In this document: one piece after another, positions 11,429-22,700 of the stretch
How positions within the stretch are numbered: the first letter of the stretch is position 1
How the letters are laid out: the number at the start of each line of letters is the position of its first letter
Assembly: GCA_024291935.2 (NCBI GenBank)
Contig: JAGTYA010000025.1
Coordinates: forward strand, 6,407,501 to 6,471,500
Direction: 5' to 3'
DNA from: Okapia johnstoni
Taxonomy: Eukaryota > Chordata > Mammalia > Artiodactyla > Giraffidae
Length of the DNA: 64,000 nt
The notes under the pieces: model-generated
The model's input: the letters and a program-made list of their open reading frames with translations, nothing else
What the model was told of the DNA's origin: nothing
Databases searched by the model: none
Translations under genes and position numbers: made by a program

Positions 11429-11996
11429 CAACCTGGACGTCCACCCACCGATGATTGGGTAAGGAAGTCGTGGTACATATATACAATGGAATATTACCTA
11501 GCTATAAAAAGTAACAAATTTGAGTCAGTTCTAGGGAGGTGGATGACCCTAGAGCCTGTTGTACAGAGTGAAGTCAAAAAGAGAAAAATAGCATATGTTG
11601 AGGCATCTAAATGGAATGTAGAAACATGGTATTGATTTACCTATTTGCAGTGCAGCAGTAGAGACACAGACTTAGAGAAGAGACTTGCGGACACAGCCAA
11701 GGGAGGAGAGGGAGGCAGGAATGGAGAGAGCAGCTTTGAAACATACGCATTACCATATGTAAAATAGATAGCCAGGGGGAATTTCTTGTATGAAGCAGGG
11801 AGCTCAACCCGGTGCTCTATGACCGCCTAGAAGGGGGGGATGGGGTGGGGGCCGTGGAAGGTGGGTTCAAGAGGGAAGGGACCTATGTGTATCTATGGCG
11901 GATTCATGTTGCTGGATGGCAGAAACCAACAATATTGTAAGGCAGCTACCCTCCAATGAAAAATAAAATTTACAAAAAAGAACTATAATAATAAAG
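11429..11996 (+). mobile_element. 5'-truncated L1 insertion, private to unit B
   Basis: The L1 ORF2 end and 3' UTR in sense on plus ('acatatatacaatggaatat', then the G-rich 3' UTR and an A-rich end). It is flanked by the duplicated 'aggattag' at 11421-11428 and 11997-12004, a target-site duplication. Unit A lacks it, so it postdates the tandem duplication. Confidence 0.85.
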
Positions 11997-13184
11997 AGGA
12001 TTAGGTGAGTTTTCCCAGGGTGCAAGGTTTTGTGTGTGGAGGGGTGAGTGTGTCTGTGTGGATGTTGATTGAGACTTTGGACAGGTTGAGTCTCTGGGAG
12101 TCAGTCTGCTCTTTGCTGGTTCCAGGGAGGAGAAGAGCCCTAGATTATGTTGCCAGTTGCTGTGTGAGCGTCATCCAGGTGTTTAATCCTGCTTTGGAGA
12201 AATAGTTACGGAAGGCCTAGGCTGTGCCGCGCAGCGTTTCTGGTGGTTTGGGGTTTGGTCTGTAGGTTTTGGAGGCCTGGGCTTCAGAGTGAGGAGGAGG
12301 TCTGTATGTGGGGGAGGGGAGGCAGAGTCTTACTGGGTGAGATGGGCTATCCCTGGATAAAATTATCATAAAAAGGAAAACAAACCAGCAGACAGAAAAG
12401 TGGTTTGTCCTTAAGCCTTTGCTCCGTGGTGTCTCACCTCATCACCCAGGAGTGAGGCTGTATTTAGCTCTGCATCTTGGCGGCAGGCTGTTGCCCTAGG
12501 CGAAGTGCTCCAGGTGTTTCCACTGTGGGCCTTACAGAACCATTGACAGGGCCTGCTGACTTTCAAAAAAGACCCAAAAACTTAATGGTGATTTGAAGAC
12601 TTTGTCTTTGAAACAGAATATAGATCTGGTAACCATGAGGCTACTTTGATGTTGTCATTTATCCTTGATGCAGATTCAGTGGTTTGGGGCACAGGGTCAA
12701 AGGATCAGTTGAGCAGATTTAACTCCAAGAAAAAGATCCAGAGGTGGGGAGGGATCTTCTATAGTCCTTCAGGTCCTCTGTGTCCGTTTGTAGCTGTCCT
12801 GTGGGGCCAGGACTTGAGAGTTGAGAGAATGGCCTCTGTGCGGGGTGGTCTGATCCAATTGCAGAGACCCTTGTCTGTATCTCAGGCCTAAAGGTTCTTG
12901 TTTTCCCACAGTCGGTTTACTGGCAACCACAGAGAGATGAGGAGCCTGGTCCTGTCTCAGGAGTCCTGAGGTTCTGCCCTATCTTGCCCTGAGTCCTAAG
13001 CACGTGCATGAGGACTGTGTGCTGAGCACTCCGTTGGAGGTGGAGCCGTGAGCTGGCTTCTAAGGAGCATCCAGTCTGGAGGGAGGGCTGCAGAGGTCGC
13101 AGGACTGACTCAGGATGTGGTGTGGTGGAGCAGAGTCTAAAATGGAGGCTGAGGAGCTCAGTCAGACCCATGGGTTACTAGAGA

Positions 13185-13870
13185 ATGCTGGGTGTAGTTT
13201 CCTCTGCTGCACAGGAGGTCCTGGTTGATTAGCTGTTTTATAAATATGAGTGTGTCTGTGTCAGTCCCAACGTCCTAATTTATTGCCCCCCCCTTTCCCC
13301 TTCGGTGACCGTGGGTTTGTTTCCTAGGTCTGTGAGCCTGTTTCTGTTTTGTACATTAGTTTGCTTTGGCCATGCCGCATGGCGTGTGGGATCTTAGTTC
13401 CCTGACCAGGGATCTAGTCCATGCATCCTGCAGTAGAAGCATGGATTCTTAAGCACTGGACCGCCAGGGAAGTCCCTAGTTCATTTTTCTCAGTGTATGT
13501 AGATTCCACCTGTAAGTGGTAGCCTGTGATATTTGTCTTTCTCGGTCTGATGCTGTCATCTCTAGGTCCATCCTTGTTGCTACCAGTGGCATCATTTCAT
13601 TCTTTTTAATGGTTGAGTAATATGTCCTTGCGTGTGTGTACCATGTCTCTGTGGCTGTGTATTTTCATTGCTTCCACGTCTTCGCTCTTGAAAACAGTGC
13701 TGCATGACCGCTAGGGTACATGTGTCATTTCAAATTATGGTTTTCTCTGGTTATACTGCCCAGTCACATGGTATTGCCATATGATTGCAATGCCATAGGA
13801 TCTGGGATTTCCCGATCCTATGGTAGCTCTAGTCTCCACAAAGTAGCGCTGTGCAAACTGAAGCACAGGG
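13185..13870 (-). mobile_element. L1 3' end with nested SINE (unit B copy)
   Basis: The longer version of the unit-A L1: it continues past 'ctctgtggctgtg' at 13647 into more ORF2 3' sequence, where unit A jumps to TATDN2-like exon. A CHR-type SINE is nested at 13361-13475. Confidence 0.8.
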
Positions 13871-13879
13871 CAATTGTGG

Positions 13880-14660
13880 AAGCAGGTGGTGGGCTTGGAA
13901 ACTGAATAGAACAGAGGCTTCAGTCAGTCTTGAGATCTTCTGCACTTGTCCCACGTGCTTGGGGACCCCAGACATTTGAGGTCCTTTGGCATCTCTGAAA
14001 CCTTGAGAAGTGTGATGGACGGTGTTTCCACTGTCCCGTCACAAAAGGAAAAGGTGAGTGAAGCCAGACTCTGGCCTCCTGGCCTGCCCTCCGCCAGGGA
14101 GCCCCCGGATGGCTGGAAGCTGAGGAAGGACAGTCCTCAGGTGGTGGACTCCCGGCCCCCTTTACTTTGCCGATGCTCATGGCGTCGGAGGTCAAGTACT
14201 CCTGGAGCATCTCTTCGGAGGGGAGCTACCCCAAGCGCAGCTGGCTCCTGGGGCGCAGTGCTGTGGCTGCCCCCCGCCAGCCAGCTCCCAGCACTGTGTG
14301 GGATTCGGGGGGTCCAGCAGCCCCAAGCACCTGAGAGCCCGAGAGGAGGAGGCTGTGTCCTGGGGCTCATCCCGCTGCAGTGGTTCCTCCTCCTCCTCTT
14401 CCTCCCATTGCTCTGCCCCAGGAGTGGGTGGGGCCCCCTCTGAAGGAGGCCTGATTTGGAGCTCTCCGGGGTTCCTTTCGTCGAGGGAGTCCCCTCTGCG
14501 CCCTGCCAGACCTTCTCTAGAAGAAACGTCGTCTCTCAGGAACGAAGCCTGTAGCCTTAAGGTAAGTGGCTCCAACGCTTTGCGGACGGTGAGGCCCTTT
14601 CCACTTGGCTTGAGATGTTGGAGGTGGGTATTTTGGTGAAAGAATAACGAAAGAAAGACT
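13880..14660 (+). pseudogene. TATDN2-like first coding exon, copy C (most complete, broken)
   Basis: The best-preserved copy. From an ATG at 14179 the frame reads 'MASEVKYSWSISSEG' and 'PKRSWLLGRS', a good match to my memory of the human TATDN2 N-terminus. It stops at 14331 because of a frameshift. The expected downstream frame then reads 'SSSPKHLRAREEEAVSWGSS', a Ser-rich stretch, 'GFLSSRESPLRPARPSLEET' and 'NEACSLK', ending at a consensus donor ('aaggtaagt') at 14560. The acceptor before the ATG is 'ttgccg' instead of 'ttgcag'. 'gaaaaggtgagtgaagccag' at 14048 resembles a non-coding exon 1 donor. Downstream intron-like sequence to 15005 matches units A and B. No TatD exons follow, so this is a non-functional duplicate; the functional gene would lie left of the window. 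Confidence 0.7.
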
Positions 14661-15005
14661 GTGCCTCTTAAGATCTCGGGGGGCTTCCCGGGGGTCTTTG
14701 TGGAAACAGGAAGATGCCAGGGAATGGCCTGAAGTTCCGTGCAGAGGTGGTGGTCAAACTGGGCAGCGCTTTGCGACTTCTTTAAGATCCTTGTGCCTTC
14801 AAGTCTTTAAATATTCCTCAGGTGCTTGTTAGGCTGGAGTCAGACTGGCAGAGCTGGAAGGTGGGTGGCGTGCCCCAGAGACCCAGCTGTATATATTTTG
14901 TTTATGAACTTAAGGAATTGTGTCCTGTACTTTGAAGCACTGAACCAAGAAAAGAATTTGGTTCCTGGCGTGGCTTTTCCCCAAGGTTACGGTTTCCAGC
15001 GCGCT

Positions 15006-15868
15006 CATAATAGTCTCTTATAATCCTTGGTATTTCTGCACTGTCTGTTGTAACTTCTCCTCTTTCATTTCTAATTTTGCTGATTTGCTTCTTCCCTCTT
15101 CTTTTCGTGATGAGTCTGGCTAAAGGTTTGTCAGTTTTATCTTCTCGAAGAACCAGCTTGTAGCTTGACTAATCTTTATCATTCTTTCTTTCTTTTTCAA
15201 TTATTTCTGCTCTGAACTTTATGATTTCTTTCCTTCTACCAATTTTGGGTTTTTTTCTTGTTGTTATTCTTTTTTCCAGTTGTTTTAGGTGTAAAGTTAG
15301 CTTGTCTGCTTGATGTTTTTCTAGTTTCTTGAGGTAGGATTGCATTGCTATAAACTTCCCTCTTAGAACTGCTTTTGCTGCATCCCGCAGGTTTTGAGTT
15401 GTCATGTTTTCATCGTCATTTGTTTCTAGAAATTTTTTGATTTCCCTTTCGATTTCTTCAGTCACCTGTTGGTTATTTAGAAACGTGTTGTTTAATCTCC
15501 ATGTGTTTGTGTTTCTTACAGTTTTTTTCTTGTAATTGATATCTAGTCTCATAGCATTGTGCTCGGAGAAGATGCTTGATATGATTTCAGTTTTCTTTAA
15601 TTTACTGAGGTTTGATTTGTGACCCAAGATGTGGTCTATCCTGGAGAATGTTCCATGTTCCACTTAAGAAGAAGGTGTATTCTTCTGCATTTGGATGGAA
15701 TGTCCTGAAGATATCAAGCGTTTTCATGTTTGCATCAGTGATTTCTGTAACATCCGGGCCAATGTCCATTGAAGTGTGCGGTGCTTGAGTGAAGTTTCCA
15801 AGACGGCAGAAGAACCTCTGGTCTGTGGCCAGGCGGTCCCCTTGCTCGCTGTGAACGCTCATCTGTCA
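15006..15868 (-). mobile_element. L1 ORF2 fragment (endonuclease/linker region)
   Basis: An internal L1 piece in sense on minus. A frame at 15169-15663 has the ORF2 signatures 'SRIDHILGHKSNL' and 'EHNAMRLDINY', then the linker before RT. An upstream frame (15602-15862) holds the preceding endonuclease part. It is truncated at both ends and directly joins the end of unit C. Confidence 0.88.
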
Positions 15869-15869
15869 A

Positions 15870-16553
15870 TGCTGTGTGGACGCGGGTTCAGACTAAAGGG
15901 AGGTAACTAAGCTTGCATGTCTACTGTTGTGTCTGTACACCATTGTAAGAGAATTTCTTACACTCCTGTCAGTGTGTAAGAGGTTAAGTTCATGTGCTAT
16001 TATGCTAATGTACCTGGCGTATTAGTTATAAAACACAAAAGTTTGTTTTTTTTAAAGTCTTTTTTATTAAAGGAGGGTGTTTTCTCCCATGTGGCGAATA
16101 CCTTGCTCAGCCTGGGGATAAGTACACCAGCTTCAGAGAACCAGAGTCAGTGGTGTCAAGAAGGGACGTGTGCAGGAGCGGGTGTGAGCAGGCTGACGTG
16201 GGACCAGGTTAGAAATGCTGTGTATTCTCAAGTGTGTCCCCTGTGATCAGTTTTTCTGCCAGTTATTGACTTGACGTTGTCCTCAGCCCACTCCGAGCTG
16301 ACCCCACGTATTGTGAAGGAAAATGAGAAATAGAAACAAAAGGAACCCCTGGGACCTCGGGCGGTAGGGCAGGCGGGGACGTTGGTCGCCGAGTGTTCAG
16401 CTGAGTGTGCGGGAAGCAGCTGAGTGTGCGGGAGTGTGGCCTAAGCCCATAGCTCTGGGTGAGTCAGAACTTGTTTGCTCTGTGACCTTGGGAAGTCGCT
16501 TAATGCCTCTGGACTTCAGTTTTCTCCCTCTTAAGTGGATTTTTTTGCGAAAA
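15870..16553. other. spacer, no gene seen
   Basis: Single-copy-looking sequence. No exon of TATDN2 or GHRL was recognised. Confidence 0.4.
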
Positions 16554-16555
16554 TT

Positions 16556-16832
16556 AACTGCTGCTGCTGCTGCTAAGTCGCTTCAGTCGTGTCCGACTCT
16601 GTGCGACCCCACAGACGGCAGCTCACCAGGCTCCGCTGGCCCTGGGATTCTCCAGGCAAGAATACTGGAGTGGGTTGCCATTTCCTTCTCCAGTGCATGA
16701 AAGGGAAAAGTGAAAGTGAAGTCACTCAGTCGTCCGACTCTTAGCGACCCCATGGACTGCAGCCTACCAGGCTCCTCCGTCCATGGGATTTTCCAGGCAA
16801 GAGTACTGGAGTGGGGTGCCATTGCCTTCTCC
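16556..16832 (-). mobile_element. Bov-A2 SINE
   Basis: Begins '(ctg)n ctaagtcgcttcag' and contains both Bov-A halves separated by 'gcatgaaagggaaaagtgaa'. Full length. Confidence 0.92.
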
Positions 16833-16897
16833 GAAAATTAACTGAAATTACACTAAATTCATGTAAGCAGTATTTTGAGCAGTGCTTGGTGCCCAGG

Positions 16898-17152
16898 AAA
16901 GTGAAAGTGTTACTCGCTCAGTCGTGTCTGACTCTTGTTGAGTCTGAGTTGTGTCCGACTCTTTGTGACTGTTTGTGACCAGAGACTGTAGCCCGCCAGG
17001 CTCCTCTGTCCATGGGATTCTCCAGGCAAGAATACTGGAGTGGGTAGCCATTGCCTTCTCCAGGGGATCTTCTCTGACCCAGGGATCGAACCTGGGTCTC
17101 CTGCATTGCAGGCAGATTCTTTACCATCTGACCAACCAGGGGTGCCCAGGAA
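16898..17152 (-). mobile_element. Bov-tA SINE
   Basis: A Bov-A core plus a tRNA head ending 'accaaccaggggtgcc'. The first ~45 bp contain an internal repeat of the 'gtgtctgactctt' motif. Confidence 0.88.
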
Positions 17153-18385
17153 GAATGCAGTAAATGGTGGCTGTTAAGACAATTAATGTTCAGGTGTCCT
17201 AGTGGGAGATACTTGGTTCACTCTTGACAGTGACCGGAGGAGGTGGGTGTCGTACGTGGGAAGAGCCTGCACAGTTCAGTGTTGTGGGTGGATCAGGTAG
17301 CTGGTGTTCACGTTCAAGTCTGGGTCTGAAGCCCGTAGCTTTCCAGCCCACTGCGCTGCCTGGGCAGTGAGAGAGCCAGGCCGGAGTGGGTGCTTATCAT
17401 CTGTGTGTGGTGTGAATGACCTGGACGAGTGGGAGAGAAGGCTGGTGTGGCCCTTGAGGAAGGAGTAAGGCCTTGTCTCTGCGGAGGGCGCAGCCGGTGA
17501 TCAGCGTTCCCTGGGGCCTGACATCCATCCTCCCCTGAGCCCCATCTGGCTGCTTGTCCATCAGGTCAGGAGTGGGTTTCTTGGGCCCTTTGAACATGTT
17601 CAGACCTTGGGTCCTCCTCTGGGTGTTGAGAAGAGGGCGGTGGGCTAGGGTGGCACCCCTGCTCAGCTTCAGAGCTGGGATGTGACTCAGCTCCAGGCCC
17701 GCATGTTGGTCTCTGCATCAGAGCGAGGGGCTGGAGGCTTCAGCTTCCTCCCTGCCTCCCCCCACCCAGGTCGTTCACCTGCTTTCCAGTACCTTAGATT
17801 CCTCTTGTGGGGACAAAGCCTTTCAAATTGTGATCGCCACCTAGAAGCAGATGCTTGCAGAAGCAAGGGCTCATTGAGCTAAGTCACTGGGCGGTGAGAT
17901 CGTCAGTGTGTGAGGTGCCCCGAGAGATGGAGATGTGAGTGTGTGTGTTGTCTGCCCAGTGGACAGGCCTGGCCTTGACACCAGAGCTGAGGCTTACAGG
18001 GCTGGTGCGGGAGGCGAGTGAAAGAGGAGGCAGGACAGCTCTTTCCTGGGCGCTCGGTTTTGTTGAGGCCTGTTGGCCAGGCCTGCATTTTCTTGTCACA
18101 GGAGTCGACACTTGCTCCAAGCCAGGTGGGGGACCGGGCTCTGCTGCCTGAATGGGACCCTGTGGCCTCTAAACCACTTTATATGCGCCTGGGGGTCTTG
18201 TTAGAATGCAGATCCTGATCTGTCCTGGGGCAGGGGTGGGGCCCCAGACTCTGCATTTCTGAGAGGCTTTCTGACCACAGTGATGTTCCTCAGACCACGA
18301 GTGGCTCTTCGCTGAGGGATGGTGGTAGGGGTTCTGGATGCCCACCACGTGTGATCAGTGGTTAGTGCTTTGTCTTGAGTGCCTG
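17153..18385. other. spacer between TATDN2-like units and GHRL, no gene seen
   Basis: GC-moderate, single-copy-looking sequence. Open frames up to 78 codons on both strands overlap each other and show no known domain. Confidence 0.4.
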
Positions 18386-18388
18386 GGG

Positions 18389-18608
18389 GCTTCCCTGGTG
18401 GTGCTAGTGGTAAAGAACTCACCTGCCGATGCAGGAGACGTAAGAGAGGCAGGTTCGATCCCTGGGTTGGGAACATCCCCTGGAGTCAGGCATGGCAACC
18501 TACTCTAGTATTCTTGCCTGGAGTCTGGACAGAGGAGTCTGGTGGGCTACAGTCCATAGGGGTGCAGTGAATCAGACAGGACTGAAGGGACTTGACATGC
18601 ACGCATGC
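18389..18608 (+). mobile_element. Bov-tA SINE
   Basis: Starts 'gggcttccctggtggtgcta' and carries the tRNA-like head and Bov-A body to 'aagggacttgacatgca'. Confidence 0.88.
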
Positions 18609-19570
18609 TTGATTGCCGGGTGGCCAGAATTTCACCGGAGAAGGTACTTAGCTCCTAGAGGGAGTTCTCTGTGACCAAGGTTTCTCCCAAGTGTGGCTGT
18701 TGCCTTGGCTCCACAGAGGGGCTTCCTGTGTGTTGGTGATGGGTGTGCACATGTCAGGTGGGTGGCTGGGCGCTGCTCCTCCCTCGTGACCGCCCACCCA
18801 TCACCACCAGCTCTTGAGTCAGCTCACGTGTTCGCACCAAACTGCAAGTGAGTGCTAAGTGACATCCCTTCCAGGAAGACTGGGTCTTCGCTGGAATTCA
18901 GTGGTGGAGCTTAGCGATCAAGGCTCATTCAGCCATGAGCCGGGCGTGCAAGTGGGTTTGGACATCAACCTCGTGTCCCAGATCAACGAAGGGACCAAGG
19001 CAGTGGTCAGTCTCGGCCACAGGCGGTGGCGTCCGCTGTGTTAGGCCTCTTCAGTGGGTGAGGAGGCGGGGTTAGGGCAGCCAGGGCCGGCGGTGGCTCT
19101 CACCACGGTTAGGGCCCCACTTACGTCCAGCCTCGAAGTCAGGCTTTCCCTTTCCCAGCATCTCGCCTGCCCATGAATGTCGGTTCAAGGACGTTGGCCC
19201 TGATGGTGTCACCAGAAGTTTCCCTGTTCACACAGCCCTTGCTGGTTATTAATAAGAAGCTCCCATTGCAGCTTTGCACCTGGGAAGCTCTGCTGTTTAA
19301 AGGAACTTTGTCGTCTTCCTTTCCTCCATCTTGCCCCTCCTTTCCCCTTCCAGTTCCCCTGTCTCCCCCACCTCCGCTCCTGCAATCCCCCAGTAGCCGT
19401 ATCTGCTTGTAGGAGTGGGTCTGGTTTGGTTTCCTAAGCACGCACACCTCCTTGCTATATATTTTTCCTCGTCCTTCTCCTCTCTTTCTGTTGACCATAG
19501 ACCAGGAATTGTGGGGGCAGGTTGTTTTTCATTGAAATGTGAAATTTTCGTCTTTGGCAAAATAAACATG
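18609..19570. other. spacer 3' of GHRL, no gene seen
   Basis: No recognised exon. A polypyrimidine-rich stretch lies at 19310-19390. Human GHRLOS antisense transcripts map to this kind of position, but nothing here proves one. Confidence 0.35.
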
Positions 19571-19577
19571 TCGAACC

Positions 19578-19734
19578 TTTGCATCCATTTGAGCATTTAT
19601 TCACCTCCTAGGCTAGTACCCCTCAGAGCTGCACGCGGTCTTGAAAGTGTCCTGGAAGCCAGGTGAGAGCTTCTGAGGGTGGGAGAACGGACAGGTGGTT
19701 GGTCTTAGGGCTGGTCACTCGTCAGCCAGGGTTT
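19578..19734 (-). other. GHRL: GHRL exon 5: last codons and 3' UTR
   Basis: The acceptor 'tttcag' is followed by 'aaaccctggctgacgagtga', which encodes the final T-L-A-D-E and stop after a codon split with exon 4. About 135 bp of 3' UTR runs to AATAAA. The 3' UTR end resembles the human GHRL one ('ggaggtgaataaatgctcaa'). Confidence 0.85.
19596..19601 (-). terminator. GHRL: GHRL poly(A) signal AATAAA
   Basis: Plus strand 'tttatt'. It lies 114 bp downstream of the GHRL stop codon, the position expected for the short ghrelin 3' UTR. Confidence 0.8.
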
Positions 19735-22700
19735 CTGAAATGCAAGAGGTCAAGTCAAAGAGCTGTGTCTGGGACTTCCCTGGTGGTCCACTGGTTAAGA
19801 CTTCATGCTTCCACTACAGGGGGCACGGGTTTGATCCCTCGTCGGGGAACTTAAGATCCACATGCCTTACAGTGTAGCCAAAATAAGAAAAACCACCAAA
19901 AACCCCTCTACTGTGTCCACTGTCCTTCCGTTGCCATCCAATTTGGCTCTCCTTCCACAGGGGGACGGAGGAGATGTGTTGTAATGGTGAGAGGACTGGC
20001 CCCAGAGTTGGACCGTGTGACTGGGGCCTGTCCCCGCAAAGCTGGGGCCCTGGACCCAATCCCCCACGGGTACTGAGTGATGACTCTTTGGGAAAGAGGA
20101 ATTAGAAGCTCTTTTGAGAGGCAGAGTGGGGAATGAAACCTCTGTTTTGTTACCCCTAGGCGGGCTCACCCTGGGACTCCGGCGAAGCTTGGAATTGAGC
20201 AGAGCCGGGCAAGGACTTACCGTCAGCTTCTTCCCAAAGGATGTCCTGAAGAAACTTCCCCAGCGTCTGGCCGTGCTGGAGGGACTGAGCCCCTGAGAGC
20301 TTGATCCCAATGTCAAAGGGGGCGTTGAACTAGGAGGAGGACCACCCAGGAATTGTCAGAGGTCACCCCCACCCTCCCACCCCTGCCCCTGCACTCCCAC
20401 CCCAGAAGAGGCCCTAGGCTCTCCAGAGAGGGAGAGGGAAGGGCCTGGGGTCCGACAGGCCCCCCGAGAGGTGGCTTAGCCAGGTCACCCTCTGTCCCTG
20501 GCCTGGTGTTACCACTCCACGATCCTTAGGAGGCTCACCTTGTACCTTCTTTACCTGGCTCTGAGGAGGTTACTGATAAAAGCTGTGGGGTCCCCTAGAT
20601 CAGGTTTCCCCCCACCTTTCAGCTTCGGAAGACCTCAAACAGAATGGCCAGCGATGGAGTTACAAGCCCTGGCAGCGTGATGTGAGATCAGGGCTTCCCT
20701 GGTGGACACAGCACTGGCCCGGGGAACGCTCTGCACCCCCAGCTCCTCCCTTCCCAGGAGCTCTTCCTCCTGCCTGCACAGGCCCTTCCTTGTTCCGTGT
20801 TGGACCAGATAGGATGTTGACCTCTTCCTAGCATGATGCTCCGAGCCAAGTCTGTTCTTTCTGTGCCTCTGTCTCTTCCCTTCTACAGGGGGATCACCCC
20901 ACATCTCCTAGTTTCTCGGCAGCCTGTGAGATGACTTGTTGAAGCTCAAAGTTTTGGGCTACCAGGAAGGAACTCTGTTTGCAGCCACATCATTGTTTCT
21001 CTCTGGGGGAGCAGAGACCACGTTCATCTCCGCTCATCCAGTACCTGCCTGGGTTCCTGGCCGTGTTGGTGACAGAGCTCCTGGGTGAGTCCACAAAGGG
21101 ATCTTGGGGCCAAAAGGGAGCCGTTGGTCCTCCTGCCCCTGGCAGAGGTGCAGCCCTAACCCTGCTCAGGCCTGGGCTGAGCGCCTTTCCCTCTGCCTCC
21201 CATTTCACAGATGAGCAGGGATGCTCCGAGGTGTTATTAAAACAATGGATAAAATGTGGGTTCCCCTTTTAAAATTTACCTCCCCCTCCTGTCTCCACCG
21301 TGAAGATGGAGCTGTGGAGATGACGTAACCGATCTGGCGGGAACTGAGGCCCCTCCGTTCCCTCCCTTCAGTAAATACTCATTTCCCCTCCAGCCCCGTG
21401 GCCGATGCGGGTGGTCAGGTGACCCCAGCAGACTTTGGGCCTCCATGGACACTGAGCTGGGGACCTGCCGGGCTGGTCTGCACCCTGGAACTGGGCGAGG
21501 GGCACCTGATGGGAGGTGAGACAGCTGTCGGATGGGAGAGAGCGCGGCTTCGAGGGACTGGAAACGGCCCCCTTGGCCCCAGTGTCTCACTGGTCCGTGG
21601 GTGACGGGTAGGGTGGGGCAGAACTTGGTCTATAAAGCTTCCCGCTCTGAGATTCCATTTTAGGAAAATGTTGGGAGGGAGTGGAGGGGCCTGTGATGCC
21701 CGAGGCGGGACCCCAGGACTGGAGGGTTGGGGGCACACAGCCCATGCTCTGCGGCCTGCGTCTCAGGCTTCCCCCACATCTGGTGCTCACCCCCCCCCCC
21801 CACCCTCTGGACATCACAGACTCCTGGTTCCGGCTGAGGCAGGGGCTGCTGTTGCCTCTATGGAAACTGGAAAGTCCCAGCCAAGATTTCTTCCCCATCT
21901 GAGCGGTCTCAGGGCTTCCCCTGCCCCGCTGGGCCTGGCAGTCTCATTGGGAAAGTTCCCTGGTTTTAAGGATCTGTGGGCCATCGTCAAGTGGGAACAT
22001 GACGGGTGGGTTCTCACACGTGGTGGAGGAGGCGCCTGGTGAGATTCAGGGGCTGGGGATTTGACCCCTGACGGGAGCAGAGGCCGGCAGAGGAGACTTC
22101 CTGGGCACCTGCTCTTTCTGCCAGACCGGCAGTGGAGATTGAGGGCTTGGGGACCCGAGTCCCCCAGACCGTGGTCCCACCTCGGCGCCTGCAGGTGGTG
22201 GCCCCCCGGGCCAGCAGGTTCCCCTGGCTGAAAACGAGGGCCCGGAGACCAGCCGTACTGGCCTCACAGGCGGTTGTAGAGGTTCAATGCCAAGCAGGAG
22301 GGTAGAAGGGCTTCCCAGGTGGCGCTAATGGTAAAGAACCCGCCTGCCAGTGCAGGCGATGTAAGAGACACGGGTTTGATCCCTGGGTGGGGAAGATCCA
22401 CTGGAGGAGGGCATGGCAACCCACTCCAGTATTCTTGCCTGGAGAGTCCCCAGGGAAAGAGGCTGGTGGGCTACAGTCCATGGGGTCACAAGGAGTCGGA
22501 CACAACTGAAGTGACTGAACACGCATGTGTGCAGGAGGGCGGAGCCGTGGAAAGTGAGGCCGAGGCGGGGGCAGCAGCTCGGTGGTGACCGGGCACCTCG
22601 GGGAACCCTGGTCGCCCTGCACGGAGATGCCCATCTCCACCTAAACCCTTGTCAGTCCTTTCCCGAGACCGCAGCCAGGCCCTCCAGCAGGAAGGTCACA

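Larger units (their letters stand above)
10412..13650. repeat. tandem segmental duplication, right copy (unit B)
   Basis: The counterpart of 7245-10411. The 9581-10370 and 12836-13600 stretches are nearly identical by eye. This copy contains an L1 insertion at 11429-11996 that unit A lacks, and a shorter, different sequence at 12535-12835 where A has its LTR-like block. Confidence 0.85.

Noticed and set aside
15870..19570. TATDN2 catalytic (TatD) exons expected left of GHRL by human synteny
   Set aside because: Searched by eye for signatures such as ETDAPYFLP and IHCREADEDL in all plus frames; none found.
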